In this document: in pieces, positions 54,001-64,000 of the stretch
Numbering within the stretch: position 1 is the stretch's first letter
Layout of the letters: each line of letters opens with the position of its first letter
Origin: Enterobacter hormaechei subsp. hoffmannii
Lineage (GTDB): Bacteria; Pseudomonadota; Gammaproteobacteria; Enterobacterales; Enterobacteriaceae
NCBI RefSeq assembly: GCF_001729745.1
Contig: NZ_CP017186.1
Coordinates: 1,674,001-1,738,000 of the forward strand
Length of the DNA stretch: 64,000 nt
Direction of reading: 5' to 3'
Notes under the pieces: model-generated
What the model saw: the letters and a program-made list of their open reading frames with translations, nothing else
What the model was told of the DNA's origin: nothing
The model's database searches: none
Translations under genes and position numbers: made by a program

Positions 54001-54473
54001 TCCATCACCTGATCGACATGGCGGTAACCGGCTCCGTCAAGCTGCACGCGCAGGGCATCGCGCGACAGGCGCTGGCCTTTTTTCATCACCAGCGCATGGC
54101 CGTGCAAATAGCTGTGCGGACAGACGCGCTGCATCAGGGTATTCACCGGCACAATCAGCACGCCGCGCTGCATGGTGGGGAGCTGATACAGCGTCGACAG
54201 GCGTGAGGAGATGATCTCCTGGTGCGGAGAGAAACTGTCGTAGGGAAGCGTTTCCCAGTCGGCCAGGCTGAATACCAGACTGTCGGTGAACTGACGAATT
54301 TCGTCGTGCAGGCGCAGGGCGTTTTGCATGTCCGGGGCAACCAGCACCACCGGCCCCGGATGGCGCTCGGCAATTTCCGCCACCAGCGTGGCGCAGGCCG
54401 CGCCTGTCAGTTCGCCCAGCTGGCGTTGGTCACCTGCTTTTACAGGCAAGGAAAAACGATAGTGTTCAGGCAT
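51027..54473 (-). CDS. mfd: Transcription-repair coupling factor Mfd
   Basis: A 1148-residue DNA translocase that removes RNA polymerase stalled at lesions and recruits UvrA. The UvrB-like N-terminal module (about 1-350, with MQRGVLIVPVNTLMQRV), RNA polymerase-interacting domain (about 470-550, HLEHGVGRYQGM), and translocase with Walker A GDVGFGKTE, DEEH box IVDEEHRFG and RecG-like TRG motif are all recognised. The start MPEHYRFSLPV at 54473 gives the E. coli length; the frame extends 17 codons further, without homology. The ribosome site is weak. Confidence 0.97.
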   Translation of the reverse strand: MPEHYRFSLPVKAGDQRQLGELTGAACATLVAEIAERHPGPVVLVAPDMQNALRLHDEIRQFTDSLVFSLADWETLPYDSFSPHQEIISSRLSTLYQLPTMQRGVLIVPVNTLMQRVCPHSYLHGHALVMKKGQRLSRDALRVQLDGAGYRHVDQVMEHGEYATRGALLDLYPMGSDQPYRLDFFDDEIDSLRVFDADTQRTLEEVDSINLLPAHEFPTDKTAIELFRSQWRDRFDVKRDAEHIYQQVSKGTLPAGIEYWQPLFFNEPLPALFSYFPANTLIVNTGDIDASASRFESETRARFENRGVDPMRPLLPPEMLWLRTDELNAELKRWPRMQLKTDSLADKAANTNLAFRTLPDLAVQAQQKSPLDNLRKFLDSFTGPVVFSVESEGRREALGELLGRIKVAPKRIHRLSEATGNGRYLMIGSAEHGFIDTLNNLALICESDLLGERVARRRQDSRRTINPDTLIRNLAELHPGQPIVHLEHGVGRYQGMTTLEAGGIKGEYLMLTYANDAKLYVPVSSLHLISRYAGGAEDNAPLHKLGGDAWSRARQKAAEKVRDVAAELLDIYAQRAAKEGYAFKHDKEQYQLFCDSFPFETTPDQAQAINAVLSDMCQPLAMDRLVCGDVGFGKTEVAMRAAFLAVENNKQVAVLVPTTLLAQQHFDNFRDRFANWPVRIEMLSRFRSAKEQTQILEQASEGKIDILIGTHKLLQSDVKWKDLGLLIVDEEHRFGVRHKERIKAMRADVDILTLTATPIPRTLNMAMSGMRDLSIIATPPARRLAVKTFVREYDNLVVREAILREVLRGGQVYYLYNDVENIQKAADRLAELVPEARIAIGHGQMRERELERVMNDFHHQRFNVLVCTTIIETGIDIPTANTIIIERADHFGLAQLHQLRGRVGRSHHQAYAWLLTPHPKAMTTDAQKRLEAIASLEDLGAGFALATHDLEIRGAGELLGEDQSGSMETIGFSLYMELLENAVDALKAGREPSLEDLTSQQTEVELRMPSLLPDDFIPDVNTRLSFYKRIASAKREGELEEIKVELIDRFGILPDAARNLLDIARLRQQAQKLGIRKLEGNEKGGVIEFAEKNHVDPMWLIGLLQKQPQHFRLDGPTRLKFTQDLTERKIRMDWVRNFMRQLEENAIA

Positions 54474-54583
54474 GGCTATGTCAGGGTCTCTTGGGGATAT
54501 ACCAACAGTATTGGGGCATATCACTGATACGCAATGTCTTTATTATCCTCGATCGTTATGCATAAGCAAATCGTAACCGCACA

Positions 54584-54611
54584 AGAGGAAAAGTGCCCCC
54601 GGATGGGGGCA
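54584..54611 (-). terminator. Rho-independent terminator of ycfT
   Basis: On the minus strand TGCCCCC-atcc-GGGGGCA is followed by CTTTTCCTCTT, eight bases after the ycfT stop codon. Confidence 0.8.
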
Positions 54612-54618
54612 GGGTAGG

Positions 54619-55692
54619 TTAGCGGCTGGCGAGCTGTGGCGTAAGCCGTGCGGGAGGGGAGAAGAAAAGGTCGCCAAAGAGGGCGGTCGAGAGCTTACGT
54701 GCGCCCAGTCCAACCAGCGTGCAGACGAGCAGGCTGACGAACGGATAGACCAGAATCAGCGTTAACTCCGCCCAGATCGGCCAGTACGCCGCATTCATTT
54801 CGCGAATCAGGAGCAGGCTAAACGCCTCAATTAAAATGCGGTGGGTGGTATAAATCGCGATGGTGTTTGAACCGATGACGTTCAGCAGATTATTGGGATG
54901 AACGGCATAACGCTGCTCGAAGCTGTAAAAGAGCTTCATGATGACCACGATCGACAGCAGTGAGAGCGGCAGAGGAACATTAGCAAACCACAGCACTACC
55001 GACACCGCGCCAGAGGCGATAAGTACCAGCCAGCTGCGGCGTAAATTCATCCCTTTCATCCACGTCATCAACTGCGCGCCGTACCATGCGCCGAGGCTGT
55101 AGTAGATCATGTTGCGCACCACGCTGTTCATTCCCCACCACGGTAAAGGCAGGAAGTTAATGGCGATGCTTGCCAGCGCCAGAAGCCCCAGCATCGGCAG
55201 TTTCCAGCGGCTCAGCAGTTTACAGAGCGTGAAGTAGACCACTAAGGCGTACAAGTACCACAGGCTGGTGCTGGCCGTGAGCATTCCCAGTACAAACCCT
55301 GAAACGGAATCGGCGTAGGCCGCATTGGATGCTGTCGCCAGTTCACGCTCGGGGGCGAGCCAGGCATTCAGATGGGTCAGCGCCTGCCATTGCAGGACGC
55401 CCCACAGGGCCAGCACCCAGACAATGCTCCAGATCCGCTTGTCGAGACTGGTGCGCCAGTTCACCTCGTCAATATATCGACGAATCAAATAGCCGGAGAT
55501 GAAGAAAAACACCGGCATACGGAACGGGGCGAGGTAAAGATTAAAGTAGACCCAGCATTTGGCGAGCAGGCCCGATAACGGATGCTGTAGCCCGTCCAGG
55601 TGAGGATAAAAGGTGATCACCGAGTGGTAAATCACCACCAGGCAGATGCACAGACCTTTTATCTGGTTAATCCATAATGCTTTTTGTTTCAT
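54619..55692 (-). CDS. ycfT: Acyltransferase-3 family membrane protein YcfT
   Basis: A 357-residue inner-membrane protein with about ten hydrophobic segments. The N-terminus ICLVVIYHSVITFYPHL has the histidine of the acyltransferase-3 family, and RMPVFFFISGYLIRRY is the second family motif. Such proteins acetylate or acylate surface polysaccharides or lipids; the substrate is unknown. The start MKQKALWINQIKG at 55692 agrees with E. coli; an ATG eight codons upstream lacks a ribosome site. Divergent from lolC. Confidence 0.88.
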   Translation of the reverse strand: MKQKALWINQIKGLCICLVVIYHSVITFYPHLDGLQHPLSGLLAKCWVYFNLYLAPFRMPVFFFISGYLIRRYIDEVNWRTSLDKRIWSIVWVLALWGVLQWQALTHLNAWLAPERELATASNAAYADSVSGFVLGMLTASTSLWYLYALVVYFTLCKLLSRWKLPMLGLLALASIAINFLPLPWWGMNSVVRNMIYYSLGAWYGAQLMTWMKGMNLRRSWLVLIASGAVSVVLWFANVPLPLSLLSIVVIMKLFYSFEQRYAVHPNNLLNVIGSNTIAIYTTHRILIEAFSLLLIREMNAAYWPIWAELTLILVYPFVSLLVCTLVGLGARKLSTALFGDLFFSPPARLTPQLASR

Positions 55693-55782
55693 TGTGTGTG
55701 ACGACCTTGTTGCCATAAACGAAAGGTCGATTGTTGTAAAATGAAACCCCGATGTAACGGGTAACAGTCTGTATCAGGACGA

Positions 55783-55857
55783 TTTTCGGAAAAGGTGGAG
55801 GCTGTATGGCGGAAGTTCAGTCAGTAGCATGATGATTTATCTGAATTTTTCGGAAAA
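55783..55857. repeat. Direct repeat TTTTCGGAAAA in the ycfT-lolC gap
   Basis: The same near-palindromic 11-base sequence occurs at 55783-55793 and 55847-55857, 64 bases apart centre to centre (about six helical turns). Both lie upstream of the lolC promoter. They may be paired operators; no regulator is recognised. Confidence 0.35.
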
Positions 55858-55887
55858 ATGATTACCGAATCTTACGGTTTCAGTCAT

Positions 55888-57841
<1,954 letters not shown>

Positions 57842-57842
<1 letters not shown>

Positions 57843-59086
57843 TGGCTTCACCGTTATCGTTACTCATTGGGTTACGCTTTAGCCGCGGTCGTCGCCGGAG
57901 CGGGATGGTTTCCCTTATCTCCGTGATCTCCACCATCGGTATCGCCCTGGGCGTGGCGGTTCTAATCGTGGGCTTAAGCGCCATGAATGGCTTTGAGCGC
58001 GAACTGAATAACCGCATTCTGGCCGTTGTACCCCACGGTGAAATCGAGCCGGTTAACCAGCCGTGGTCCAACTGGCGTGATGCCCTGAACAAAGTGGAAA
58101 AGGTACCCGGCATTGCGGCGGCTGCACCTTACATCAACTTTACCGGGCTGGTAGAGAGCGGGGTAAACCTGCGCGCCATTCAGGTGAAAGGGGTGAATCC
58201 ACGTCAGGAGGAGCGTCTGAGCGCGCTGCCTCGCTATGTGCAAAATGGTGCATGGGCAAACTTTAAGGCTGGCGAACAGCAGATCATCATGGGCAAAGGC
58301 GTTGCCGATGCACTGAAGGTGAAGCAGGGCGACTGGGTCTCGATCATGATCCCGAACGCCAGCGCTGATCACAAATTGCAGCAGCCTAAGCGCGTGCGTC
58401 TGCACGTCACCGGTATTTTGCAGCTGAGCGGCCAGCTCGATCACAGCTTCGCGATGGTGCCGCTGGAAGATGCGCGCCAGTATCTGGATATGAGCGACAG
58501 CGTGACGGGCATTGCCATTAAGGTTAACGACGTTTTCAACGCCAATACACTGGTGCGTGACGCTGGCAGTGTGACCAATAACTATGTCTACATCAAAAGC
58601 TGGATCGGCACTTACGGGTATATGTACCGTGATATCCAGATGATCCGCGCGATTATGTATCTGGCGATGGTGCTGGTGATTGGCGTGGCGTGCTTTAATA
58701 TCGTCTCTACGCTGGTCATGGCCGTTAAGGACAAGAGCGGCGACATTGCCGTGCTGCGTACCTTAGGGGCGAAAGACGGTCTTATTCGCGCCATCTTCGT
58801 CTGGTACGGTTTGCTGGCGGGGCTGTTTGGTAGCCTCTGCGGCGTGGTCATCGGCGTGGTGGTGTCTCTTCAGCTGACGCCGATTATCAACGGGATTGAG
58901 GCGCTTATCGGCCATCAATTCCTGTCAGGCGATATCTATTTTATTGACTTCCTGCCGTCTGAACTGCACTGGCTGGACGTCATTTATGTGCTGGTTACAG
59001 CACTTTTACTGAGTCTGCTGGCAAGCTGGTATCCGGCGCGTCGCGCAAGCCGAATTGATCCGGCGAGGGTATTAAGTGGCCAGTAA
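57842..59086 (+). CDS. lolE: Lipoprotein-releasing ABC permease LolE
   Basis: A 414-residue partner of LolC; it recognises the lipoprotein substrate. Four membrane helices and a periplasmic domain like LolC, from which it probably arose by duplication (compare [25 protein letters not shown] in LolC with [23 protein letters not shown] here). The start overlaps the lolD stop by one base, ensuring coupled translation. Confidence 0.96.
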
Positions 59087-59140
59087 TTTCGTCATGGTTT
59101 AGCGGTCTTTTGGCCGCTGAATCAAACAGAGGAATGCATC

Positions 59141-60052
59141 ATGTATTACGGATTTGATATTGGCGGCACCAAGATTGCGCTCGGCGTGTTCGATAAAGAC
59201 CTTAAGCTACAATGGGAAACCCGCGTGCCTACGCCGCGCGATAGCTACGATGAATTTTTAACCGCCATTGCCGCGCTGGTGGCGCAGGCGGATGAACGCT
59301 TTGGCGTCAAAGGCAGCGTCGGCATTGGTATACCGGGTATGCCCGAAACCGACGACGGCACGCTGTATGCCGCCAACGTTCCTGCTGCAAGCGGCAAACC
59401 CCTGCGTGCCGATCTTTCTGCTCTCCTTGAGCGCGACGTGCGCTTAGACAACGATGCCAACTGTTTTGCTCTCTCAGAGGCCTGGGACGACGAGTTTCGT
59501 CGCTATCCGTTGGTGATGGGGCTGATCCTCGGAACGGGCGTCGGTGGCGGGATTGTCATTAACGGCAAGCCCATTACAGGGCGCAGCTACATTACCGGAG
59601 AATTTGGTCATATCCGTCTGCCGGTGGATGCGCTGGACGTCGTTGGTCGTGATTTCCCGCTTACCCGCTGCGGCTGTGGTCAGCACGGCTGCATAGAGAG
59701 TTACCTTTCAGGGCGCGGGTTTGCATGGCTTTATGAACACTTCTATCATCAGAAACTTGAGGCCCCTCAAATCATTACGCTGTGGGAGCAGGGAGACGCG
59801 CAGGCGCGTGAGCACGTTGAGCGCTATCTTGATTTGCTGGCGGTGTGTCTGGGGAATATCCTGACCATCGTCGACCCGGATCTGCTGGTGATCGGGGGAG
59901 GGCTGTCAAATTTCACTGCGATTACGGAACAGCTGTCCGGGCGTTTGCCCCGACATTTATTGCCGGTCGCCCGCGTGCCGCGCATTGAGCGTGCGCGACA
60001 CGGGGACGCAGGAGGCATGCGCGGAGCCGCATTCCTTCATCTCACCGATTAG
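59141..60052 (+). CDS. nagK: N-acetylglucosamine kinase NagK
   Basis: A 303-residue ROK-family sugar kinase that phosphorylates GlcNAc released during murein recycling (for example by NagZ). ATP site [24 protein letters not shown], and the zinc motif [17 protein letters not shown] are present. AGAGGAATGCATC precedes the ATG. It lies between lolE and cobB in the same direction, cobB following by 14 bases. Confidence 0.95.
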   Translation: MYYGFDIGGTKIALGVFDKDLKLQWETRVPTPRDSYDEFLTAIAALVAQADERFGVKGSVGIGIPGMPETDDGTLYAANVPAASGKPLRADLSALLERDVRLDNDANCFALSEAWDDEFRRYPLVMGLILGTGVGGGIVINGKPITGRSYITGEFGHIRLPVDALDVVGRDFPLTRCGCGQHGCIESYLSGRGFAWLYEHFYHQKLEAPQIITLWEQGDAQAREHVERYLDLLAVCLGNILTIVDPDLLVIGGGLSNFTAITEQLSGRLPRHLLPVARVPRIERARHGDAGGMRGAAFLHLTD

Positions 60053-60066
60053 TTTACGAGGTTACT

Positions 60067-60888
60067 ATGCTGTCGCGTCGCCAGGGTCGACTCAGCCGTT
60101 TTCGCAAAAATAAACGCCGCTTACGTGAACGCCTGCGTCAGCGGATCTTTTTCAGAGACAGGATGATGCCAGAAGCGATGGATAAACCCAGAGTGGTGGT
60201 GTTGACCGGGGCGGGGATCTCCGCCGAATCCGGTATTCAGACCTTCCGCGCGGCGGACGGGCTGTGGGAAGAACACCGAGTAGAAGATGTGGCGACGCCG
60301 GAAGGTTTCGCCCGCGATCCGGCGCTGGTTCAGGCGTTTTACAACGCCCGTCGTCGCCAGCTTCAGCAGCCGGAGATTGCGCCAAACGCGGCGCACCTGG
60401 CGCTGGCAAAGCTGGAGGAGGCGCTGGGGGATCGTTTTCTGCTGGTGACGCAAAACATCGACAATCTTCACGAAAGAGCCGGAAACCACAACATCATTCA
60501 CATGCACGGCGAACTGCTCAAGGTGCGGTGCGCATGGAGTGGGCAGGTGCTGGAGTGGAAAGAGGACGTGCTGGACGAAGACCGCTGCCACTGCTGTCAG
60601 TTCCCTTCGCGTCTGCGTCCCCATGTGGTCTGGTTTGGCGAAATGCCGCTGGGAATGGATGTGATCTACAGCGCCCTGGCCATGGCGGACGTCTTTATCG
60701 CCATTGGTACCTCAGGACATGTCTATCCGGCAGCGGGGTTTGTTCACGAAGCACGACTGCAAGGTGCCCATACGGTGGAGCTTAATCTTGAGCCAAGCCA
60801 GGTCGGGAGTGAGTTTGAAGAGAAGCATTACGGTCTGGCCAGCGAGGTGGTGCCTGCCTTTGTGGATAAACTCCTGAAGGGGCTGTAA
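60067..60888 (+). CDS. cobB: NAD-dependent protein deacylase CobB (sirtuin)
   Basis: A 273-residue sirtuin that removes acetyl and succinyl groups from lysines, including on acetyl-CoA synthetase. NAD-binding [27 protein letters not shown], catalytic HMHGE and the small cysteine-rich loop CHCCQ are present. The first 37 residues are strikingly basic ([20 protein letters not shown]) and precede a second possible start, Met38, that would give the short isoform known in E. coli and Salmonella. GAGGTTACT stands before the first ATG. Confidence 0.94.
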   Translation: MLSRRQGRLSRFRKNKRRLRERLRQRIFFRDRMMPEAMDKPRVVVLTGAGISAESGIQTFRAADGLWEEHRVEDVATPEGFARDPALVQAFYNARRRQLQQPEIAPNAAHLALAKLEEALGDRFLLVTQNIDNLHERAGNHNIIHMHGELLKVRCAWSGQVLEWKEDVLDEDRCHCCQFPSRLRPHVVWFGEMPLGMDVIYSALAMADVFIAIGTSGHVYPAAGFVHEARLQGAHTVELNLEPSQVGSEFEEKHYGLASEVVPAFVDKLLKGL

Positions 60889-60892
60889 GGGT

Positions 60893-60917
60893 AACGGGCG
60901 ACCTTGCGTCGCCCGTT
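60893..60917. terminator. Hairpin between cobB and potD
   Basis: AACGGGCGAC-cttgc-GTCGCCCGTT, a 10-bp stem between the convergent cobB and potD ends. No T-run follows on either side, so it is an incomplete terminator or an mRNA-end stabiliser for both. Confidence 0.6.
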
Positions 60918-60922
60918 GTGCA

Positions 60923-61957
60923 TTAACGGCCTGCTTTTAGCTTCTGATAATACTCTTCATACAGGCGGCTCGCGTCACCGACGTCGTTCTGCCATTCCCC
61001 TTTGCTGATGGTTTCAGCGTCCGGATAAAGCGATTTATCATTCGCCACTTCAGGACTTAACAGCTTCCGCGCGGCCAGGTTTGGTGTCGGGTAACCAATA
61101 GTTTCCGCCACCTGTTTTGCCACATCCGGGCGCAGCAGGAAGTTAATCAGCTTCAGGGCGCCATCGACGTTTTTCGCATTAGCCGGGATCGCGAGGCTGT
61201 CCATCCAGAAGATGCCGCCCTCTTTCGGCCAGACCACCTCCAGCGGCGTACCGGCCTGACGCGCCACAAACGCAGAGCCGTTCCAGACCATCCCCAGATT
61301 CACTTCACCTTCCATATACGGGTTAGCCGGGTTATCCGAGTTGAACGCCGCCACGTTTGGCATCAGCTTTTTCAGTTCGTTATACGCCGCTTCGATCTCT
61401 TTCGGATCGGTGGTGTTGCCGGAGTAGCCGAGTTTACGCAGCGCAATCTGGAACACTTCGCGCGCATCATCGGTTAACAGCAGGCTGCTTTTGTATTCCG
61501 GCTTCCACAGGTCAGCCCAGGATGAAACCGTTTTTGGATCAACGGCATCCCTGTTGACGCCAATTGCCGTCGCGCCCCAGATGTACGGAATGGAATAATC
61601 GTTGTTCGGGTCGAATGGCTTGTTTAGCATCTCAGGATCGAGGTTTGAAAAATTGGTTAGCTTCGTTTTATCGATCTTCTGGATCATGCCTTCTTTGCGC
61701 ATCTTGTCGACGAAATAGGTCGACGGCACCACCAGGTCATACGCGCCATCTTTATAGGTTTTGAGCTTGGCGTACATGGTTTCATTCGACTCGTAGGTCG
61801 AATAGATCACCTTGATGCCCGTCTCTTTGGTGAACTGCTCCAGCAGGCCCGGCGGCACATACTCGGTCCAGTTGTAGAAATAGAGCGTTTTGCTGTCATC
61901 AGCATGCGCGGCACCCATTCCGAGCACCAGTGCCGCAGCGGCAAGCATTTTTTTCAT
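60923..61957 (-). CDS. potD: Spermidine/putrescine-binding protein PotD
   Basis: A 344-residue periplasmic polyamine-binding protein. Sec signal peptide (MKKMLAAAALVLGMGAAHA) and a mature domain with the polyamine-site residues in YFYNWTEYVPPG, STYESNETMYAKL and NPANPYMEGEVNLGMVWNGSA. Slightly shorter than E. coli (348), because the signal peptide is shorter. It is the last gene of the potABCD operon and overlaps potC by 4 bases. Confidence 0.96.
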   Translation of the reverse strand: MKKMLAAAALVLGMGAAHADDSKTLYFYNWTEYVPPGLLEQFTKETGIKVIYSTYESNETMYAKLKTYKDGAYDLVVPSTYFVDKMRKEGMIQKIDKTKLTNFSNLDPEMLNKPFDPNNDYSIPYIWGATAIGVNRDAVDPKTVSSWADLWKPEYKSSLLLTDDAREVFQIALRKLGYSGNTTDPKEIEAAYNELKKLMPNVAAFNSDNPANPYMEGEVNLGMVWNGSAFVARQAGTPLEVVWPKEGGIFWMDSLAIPANAKNVDGALKLINFLLRPDVAKQVAETIGYPTPNLAARKLLSPEVANDKSLYPDAETISKGEWQNDVGDASRLYEEYYQKLKAGR

Positions 61958-62745
61958 TTCTGTGTCCCCTGAGATTTTGTTTTATCACGAGCAATAACCT
62001 GGCTGGCAATCACCAGAACCAGCGATAACACCAACAGAATAGTCGCCAGCGCGTTCACTTCGGGTGAAACACCGACTTTCACCATTGAGTAGATCTTCAA
62101 CGGCAGAATTTCGTAGCTCGGCCCGGTGACGAAGGAGGACACGACCACGTCGTCCATCGACAGGGTAAAGCTGAGCAGCCATCCGGCTGCCACGGCAGGC
62201 ATCGCCAGCGGCAGGATGATTTTGCGAAGAATGGTCATCTCGCTGGCTCCCAGATCCTTCGCCGCTTCCAGCATGCGTACGTCGAACCCTTTCAGTCGCG
62301 CGTAGACGGTTACCACCACAAACGGCAGGCAGAAGGTGATATGCGAAAACAGCAGCGACCAGAAACCGAGCTGGACGCCCAGCAGCATAAACAGCACCAG
62401 CAGTGAAATGGCCATCACGATGTCCGGGGACATCATCACCACAAACAGCATACCGCTGACGAACGGCTTACCGCGAAAACGGTAGCGGTACAGCGCCACG
62501 GCGGTCAGCGAGCCAATCAGCGTCGCGAAGGTGGCAGAGAATACCGCCATCGTCAGCGAGTGCTGAGCGGCCTGTAGCAGGCTGTCATTGTTCATCAGCA
62601 GGCCATACCATTTGGTGGTAAACCCTTGCCAGTTGATCCCGAAGCGTGAACTGTTAAAGGAGTTCACGATCAAAATGATTATCGGAATATAAAGATACGC
62701 ATAAATGGCGGTCATAAAACCGCCGCGAAGCAGTCGACCGATCAT
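61954..62745 (-). CDS. potC: Spermidine/putrescine permease PotC
   Basis: A 263-residue inner-membrane permease with about six helices. The EAA loop that docks onto PotA is LEAAKDLGASEMTILRKIILP. The start ATG overlaps the potB stop (ATGA), and the potD start lies in its end, so translation is coupled throughout. Confidence 0.96.
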   Translation of the reverse strand: MIGRLLRGGFMTAIYAYLYIPIIILIVNSFNSSRFGINWQGFTTKWYGLLMNNDSLLQAAQHSLTMAVFSATFATLIGSLTAVALYRYRFRGKPFVSGMLFVVMMSPDIVMAISLLVLFMLLGVQLGFWSLLFSHITFCLPFVVVTVYARLKGFDVRMLEAAKDLGASEMTILRKIILPLAMPAVAAGWLLSFTLSMDDVVVSSFVTGPSYEILPLKIYSMVKVGVSPEVNALATILLVLSLVLVIASQVIARDKTKSQGTQK

Positions 62746-63599
62746 TCCAGCTCCACCTTCTTATTCAGCAGGCGTGAGGCACGCCAGTAAACCAGCAGCA
62801 TCAGCCCCATTACCACCGTCAGCGTAATGCTGGTGGCCGAGCCGAACGGCCAGTCGCGGATGTTCAGGAACTGGCTCTTGATCACGTTGCCGATCAGCAG
62901 GTTTTTCGCCCCGCCCATCAGGTCCGACACGTAGAACAGGCCCATCGCAGGCAGCATGACCAGCAGACATCCGGCAATAATGCCCGGCATGGTCAGCGGG
63001 ATAATGATGCGGATAAAGGTTTGCAGCTTGCTGGCCCCTAGGTCTCTCGCGGCTTCCAGAAGTGGTTTATCAAGCTTTTCAATACTTGAGTAAAGCGGCA
63101 TCACCATAAACGGCAGCAGGATATAGACCAGGCCGACGATCACCGCGCTCGGGGTGAACATAATGCGGATCGGCGTATCAATAACCCCAAGCCACAGCAG
63201 AAACTCGTTCAGATAACCTTTGGTGCTGAGGAAGATTTTCAGCCCGTAGATGCGGATTAACGAGTTGGTCCAGAATGGCACAATCAGTAAAAACAGCAGC
63301 AGCGGACGCACTTTTTGCGGCAGGCGAGCCAGGAACCACGCGAACGGATACCCCAGCACCAGACAGGCAACGGTGGCAATCAGCGCCATATTGAGCGAGT
63401 GCAGCAGCACGTCAAAGTAGAGCGGATCGAGCAGGCGTGCGTAGTTGTCCAGCGTAAAGACCATCGCGACGAAGTTCGCGTCGTCGCGGGTCAGGAAGCT
63501 GGTTACGATGATCATCAGGTTGGGAAGAAAGACAAACAACACAAGCCAACCGACGATCGTGGCAATCACCACATTCTGGAACTTACTTGTGTTCTTCAT
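62742..63599 (-). CDS. potB: Spermidine/putrescine permease PotB
   Basis: A 285-residue inner-membrane permease, partner of PotC; EAA loop [21 protein letters not shown]. The start at 63599 ([13 protein letters not shown]) is chosen on E. coli homology; a frame four codons longer exists. The start lies inside the end of potA, 17 bases before that gene's stop codon. Confidence 0.95.
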   Translation of the reverse strand: MKNTSKFQNVVIATIVGWLVLFVFLPNLMIIVTSFLTRDDANFVAMVFTLDNYARLLDPLYFDVLLHSLNMALIATVACLVLGYPFAWFLARLPQKVRPLLLFLLIVPFWTNSLIRIYGLKIFLSTKGYLNEFLLWLGVIDTPIRIMFTPSAVIVGLVYILLPFMVMPLYSSIEKLDKPLLEAARDLGASKLQTFIRIIIPLTMPGIIAGCLLVMLPAMGLFYVSDLMGGAKNLLIGNVIKSQFLNIRDWPFGSATSITLTVVMGLMLLVYWRASRLLNKKVELE

Positions 63600-64000
63600 C
63601 AGCCAGTACAACCTCCCAGCTTTCTACCCAGTTGATGACCATCTTCTGATCCAGCGAGTGGTCGAAGTCCGGATCGTCCTCGTTGAAGAACTCACTAACC
63701 ATCACCATTTTGCCGTTTTCCAGTTCCACAACGGATTCGAGGGTCATCCCTTTGTAGTTGCGTTCGCGAACGTAACCGATCAGACCTTCGGCGTCAGCCG
63801 TGTCGTGGATCTCATCGACGCGAAGATCTTCCGGGCGCAGCAGAACGTTGAGCCTTTGTCCCTTTTCCACGGCAAAGTTCACCGTGATGTTGCATTCGCG
63901 GCCTTCCACGTTGGCGAGCACGCGCTGCTCGTCCAGACGCTCAATCACCGTGGCGTTGAAAATATTGATTTCGCCAATGAAGCTGGCGACGAACAGGTTT
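63583..64000 (-). CDS. potA: Spermidine/putrescine ABC ATPase PotA, C-terminal part
   Basis: The C-terminal 138 codons of PotA; the gene begins beyond the right edge. This part is the regulatory TOBE-like domain ([20 protein letters not shown] onwards, with [13 protein letters not shown]), which in E. coli mediates feedback inhibition by spermidine. The Walker motifs are outside the window. First gene of the potABCD operon, read leftward. Confidence 0.95.
   Translation of the reverse strand, partial: NLFVASFIGEINIFNATVIERLDEQRVLANVEGRECNITVNFAVEKGQRLNVLLRPEDLRVDEIHDTADAEGLIGYVRERNYKGMTLESVVELENGKMVMVSEFFNEDDPDFDHSLDQKMVINWVESWEVVLADEEHK

Noticed and set aside
63583..63948. Complete small gene at the right edge
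   Set aside because: The frame continues without a stop to the edge of the window and matches the C-terminal domain of PotA, so it is a fragment of a larger gene.

Overview
The window is a stretch of enterobacterial chromosome. Nearly every protein can be recognised as an Escherichia coli or Salmonella orthologue, and gene order follows the E. coli K-12 solA-to-potA segment almost exactly. Sequence drift from E. coli (FhuE, YcfL and the RNase E C-terminal half differ most) and REP elements of the GTGCCGGGTGGCG type suggest Enterobacter, Lelliottia, Leclercia or a close relative. I cannot fix the genus from this window alone. I see no phage, plasmid, insertion sequence, CRISPR array, tRNA or rRNA.

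Layout. 1-2.8 kb: the solA start (cut by the window edge), bssS, the LexA-controlled dinI, the PurR-controlled pyrC and the lipoprotein yceB, all on the minus strand. 2.9-8.2 kb: mdtH (minus), then rimJ, yceH, mviM and murJ (plus). 8.2-19.8 kb: a complete flagellar flg cluster, with flgAMN leftward and flgBCDEFGHIJ and flgKL rightward, carrying a FlhDC box and two class-3 (sigma-28) promoters. 19.8-22.1 kb: an MFS transporter with a divergent LysR regulator sits between flgL and rne, which are neighbours in K-12; this is the only clear accessory insertion. 22.1-25.6 kb: rne with its long leader. 25.8-33.8 kb: rluC, yceF, then yceD-rpmF-plsX-fabH-fabD-fabG-acpP-fabF for fatty acid synthesis. 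33.9-38.1 kb: pabC-mltG-tmk-holB-ycfH. 38.2-42.2 kb: ptsG with conserved CRP, Mlc and SgrS sites, then the siderophore receptor fhuE (minus). 42.6-46.4 kb: hinT-ycfL-lpoB-thiK-nagZ-ycfP. 46.4-50.9 kb: ndh with an FNR site, ycfJ, comR/bhsA and ldtC. 51-60.9 kb: mfd, ycfT, lolCDE, nagK, cobB. 60.9-64 kb: potABCD (minus), with potA cut by the right edge.

Functionally the window brings together flagellar basal body and hook assembly, envelope work (murJ, lpoB, mltG, ldtC, nagZ, nagK, lolCDE), fatty acid initiation and elongation, RNA turnover (rne), glucose and polyamine uptake, and transcription-coupled repair. All complete reading frames look intact.

I found no convincing undescribed multi-gene system. 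The points most worth a second look are small: a shortened plsX end fused onto the fabH leader, absence of grxB between yceB and mdtH, the MFS/LysR pair next to rne, an ideal CRP site beside a candidate ComR operator upstream of bhsA, Fur-box-like sequence over the ldtC start, and several conserved hairpins and palindromes.
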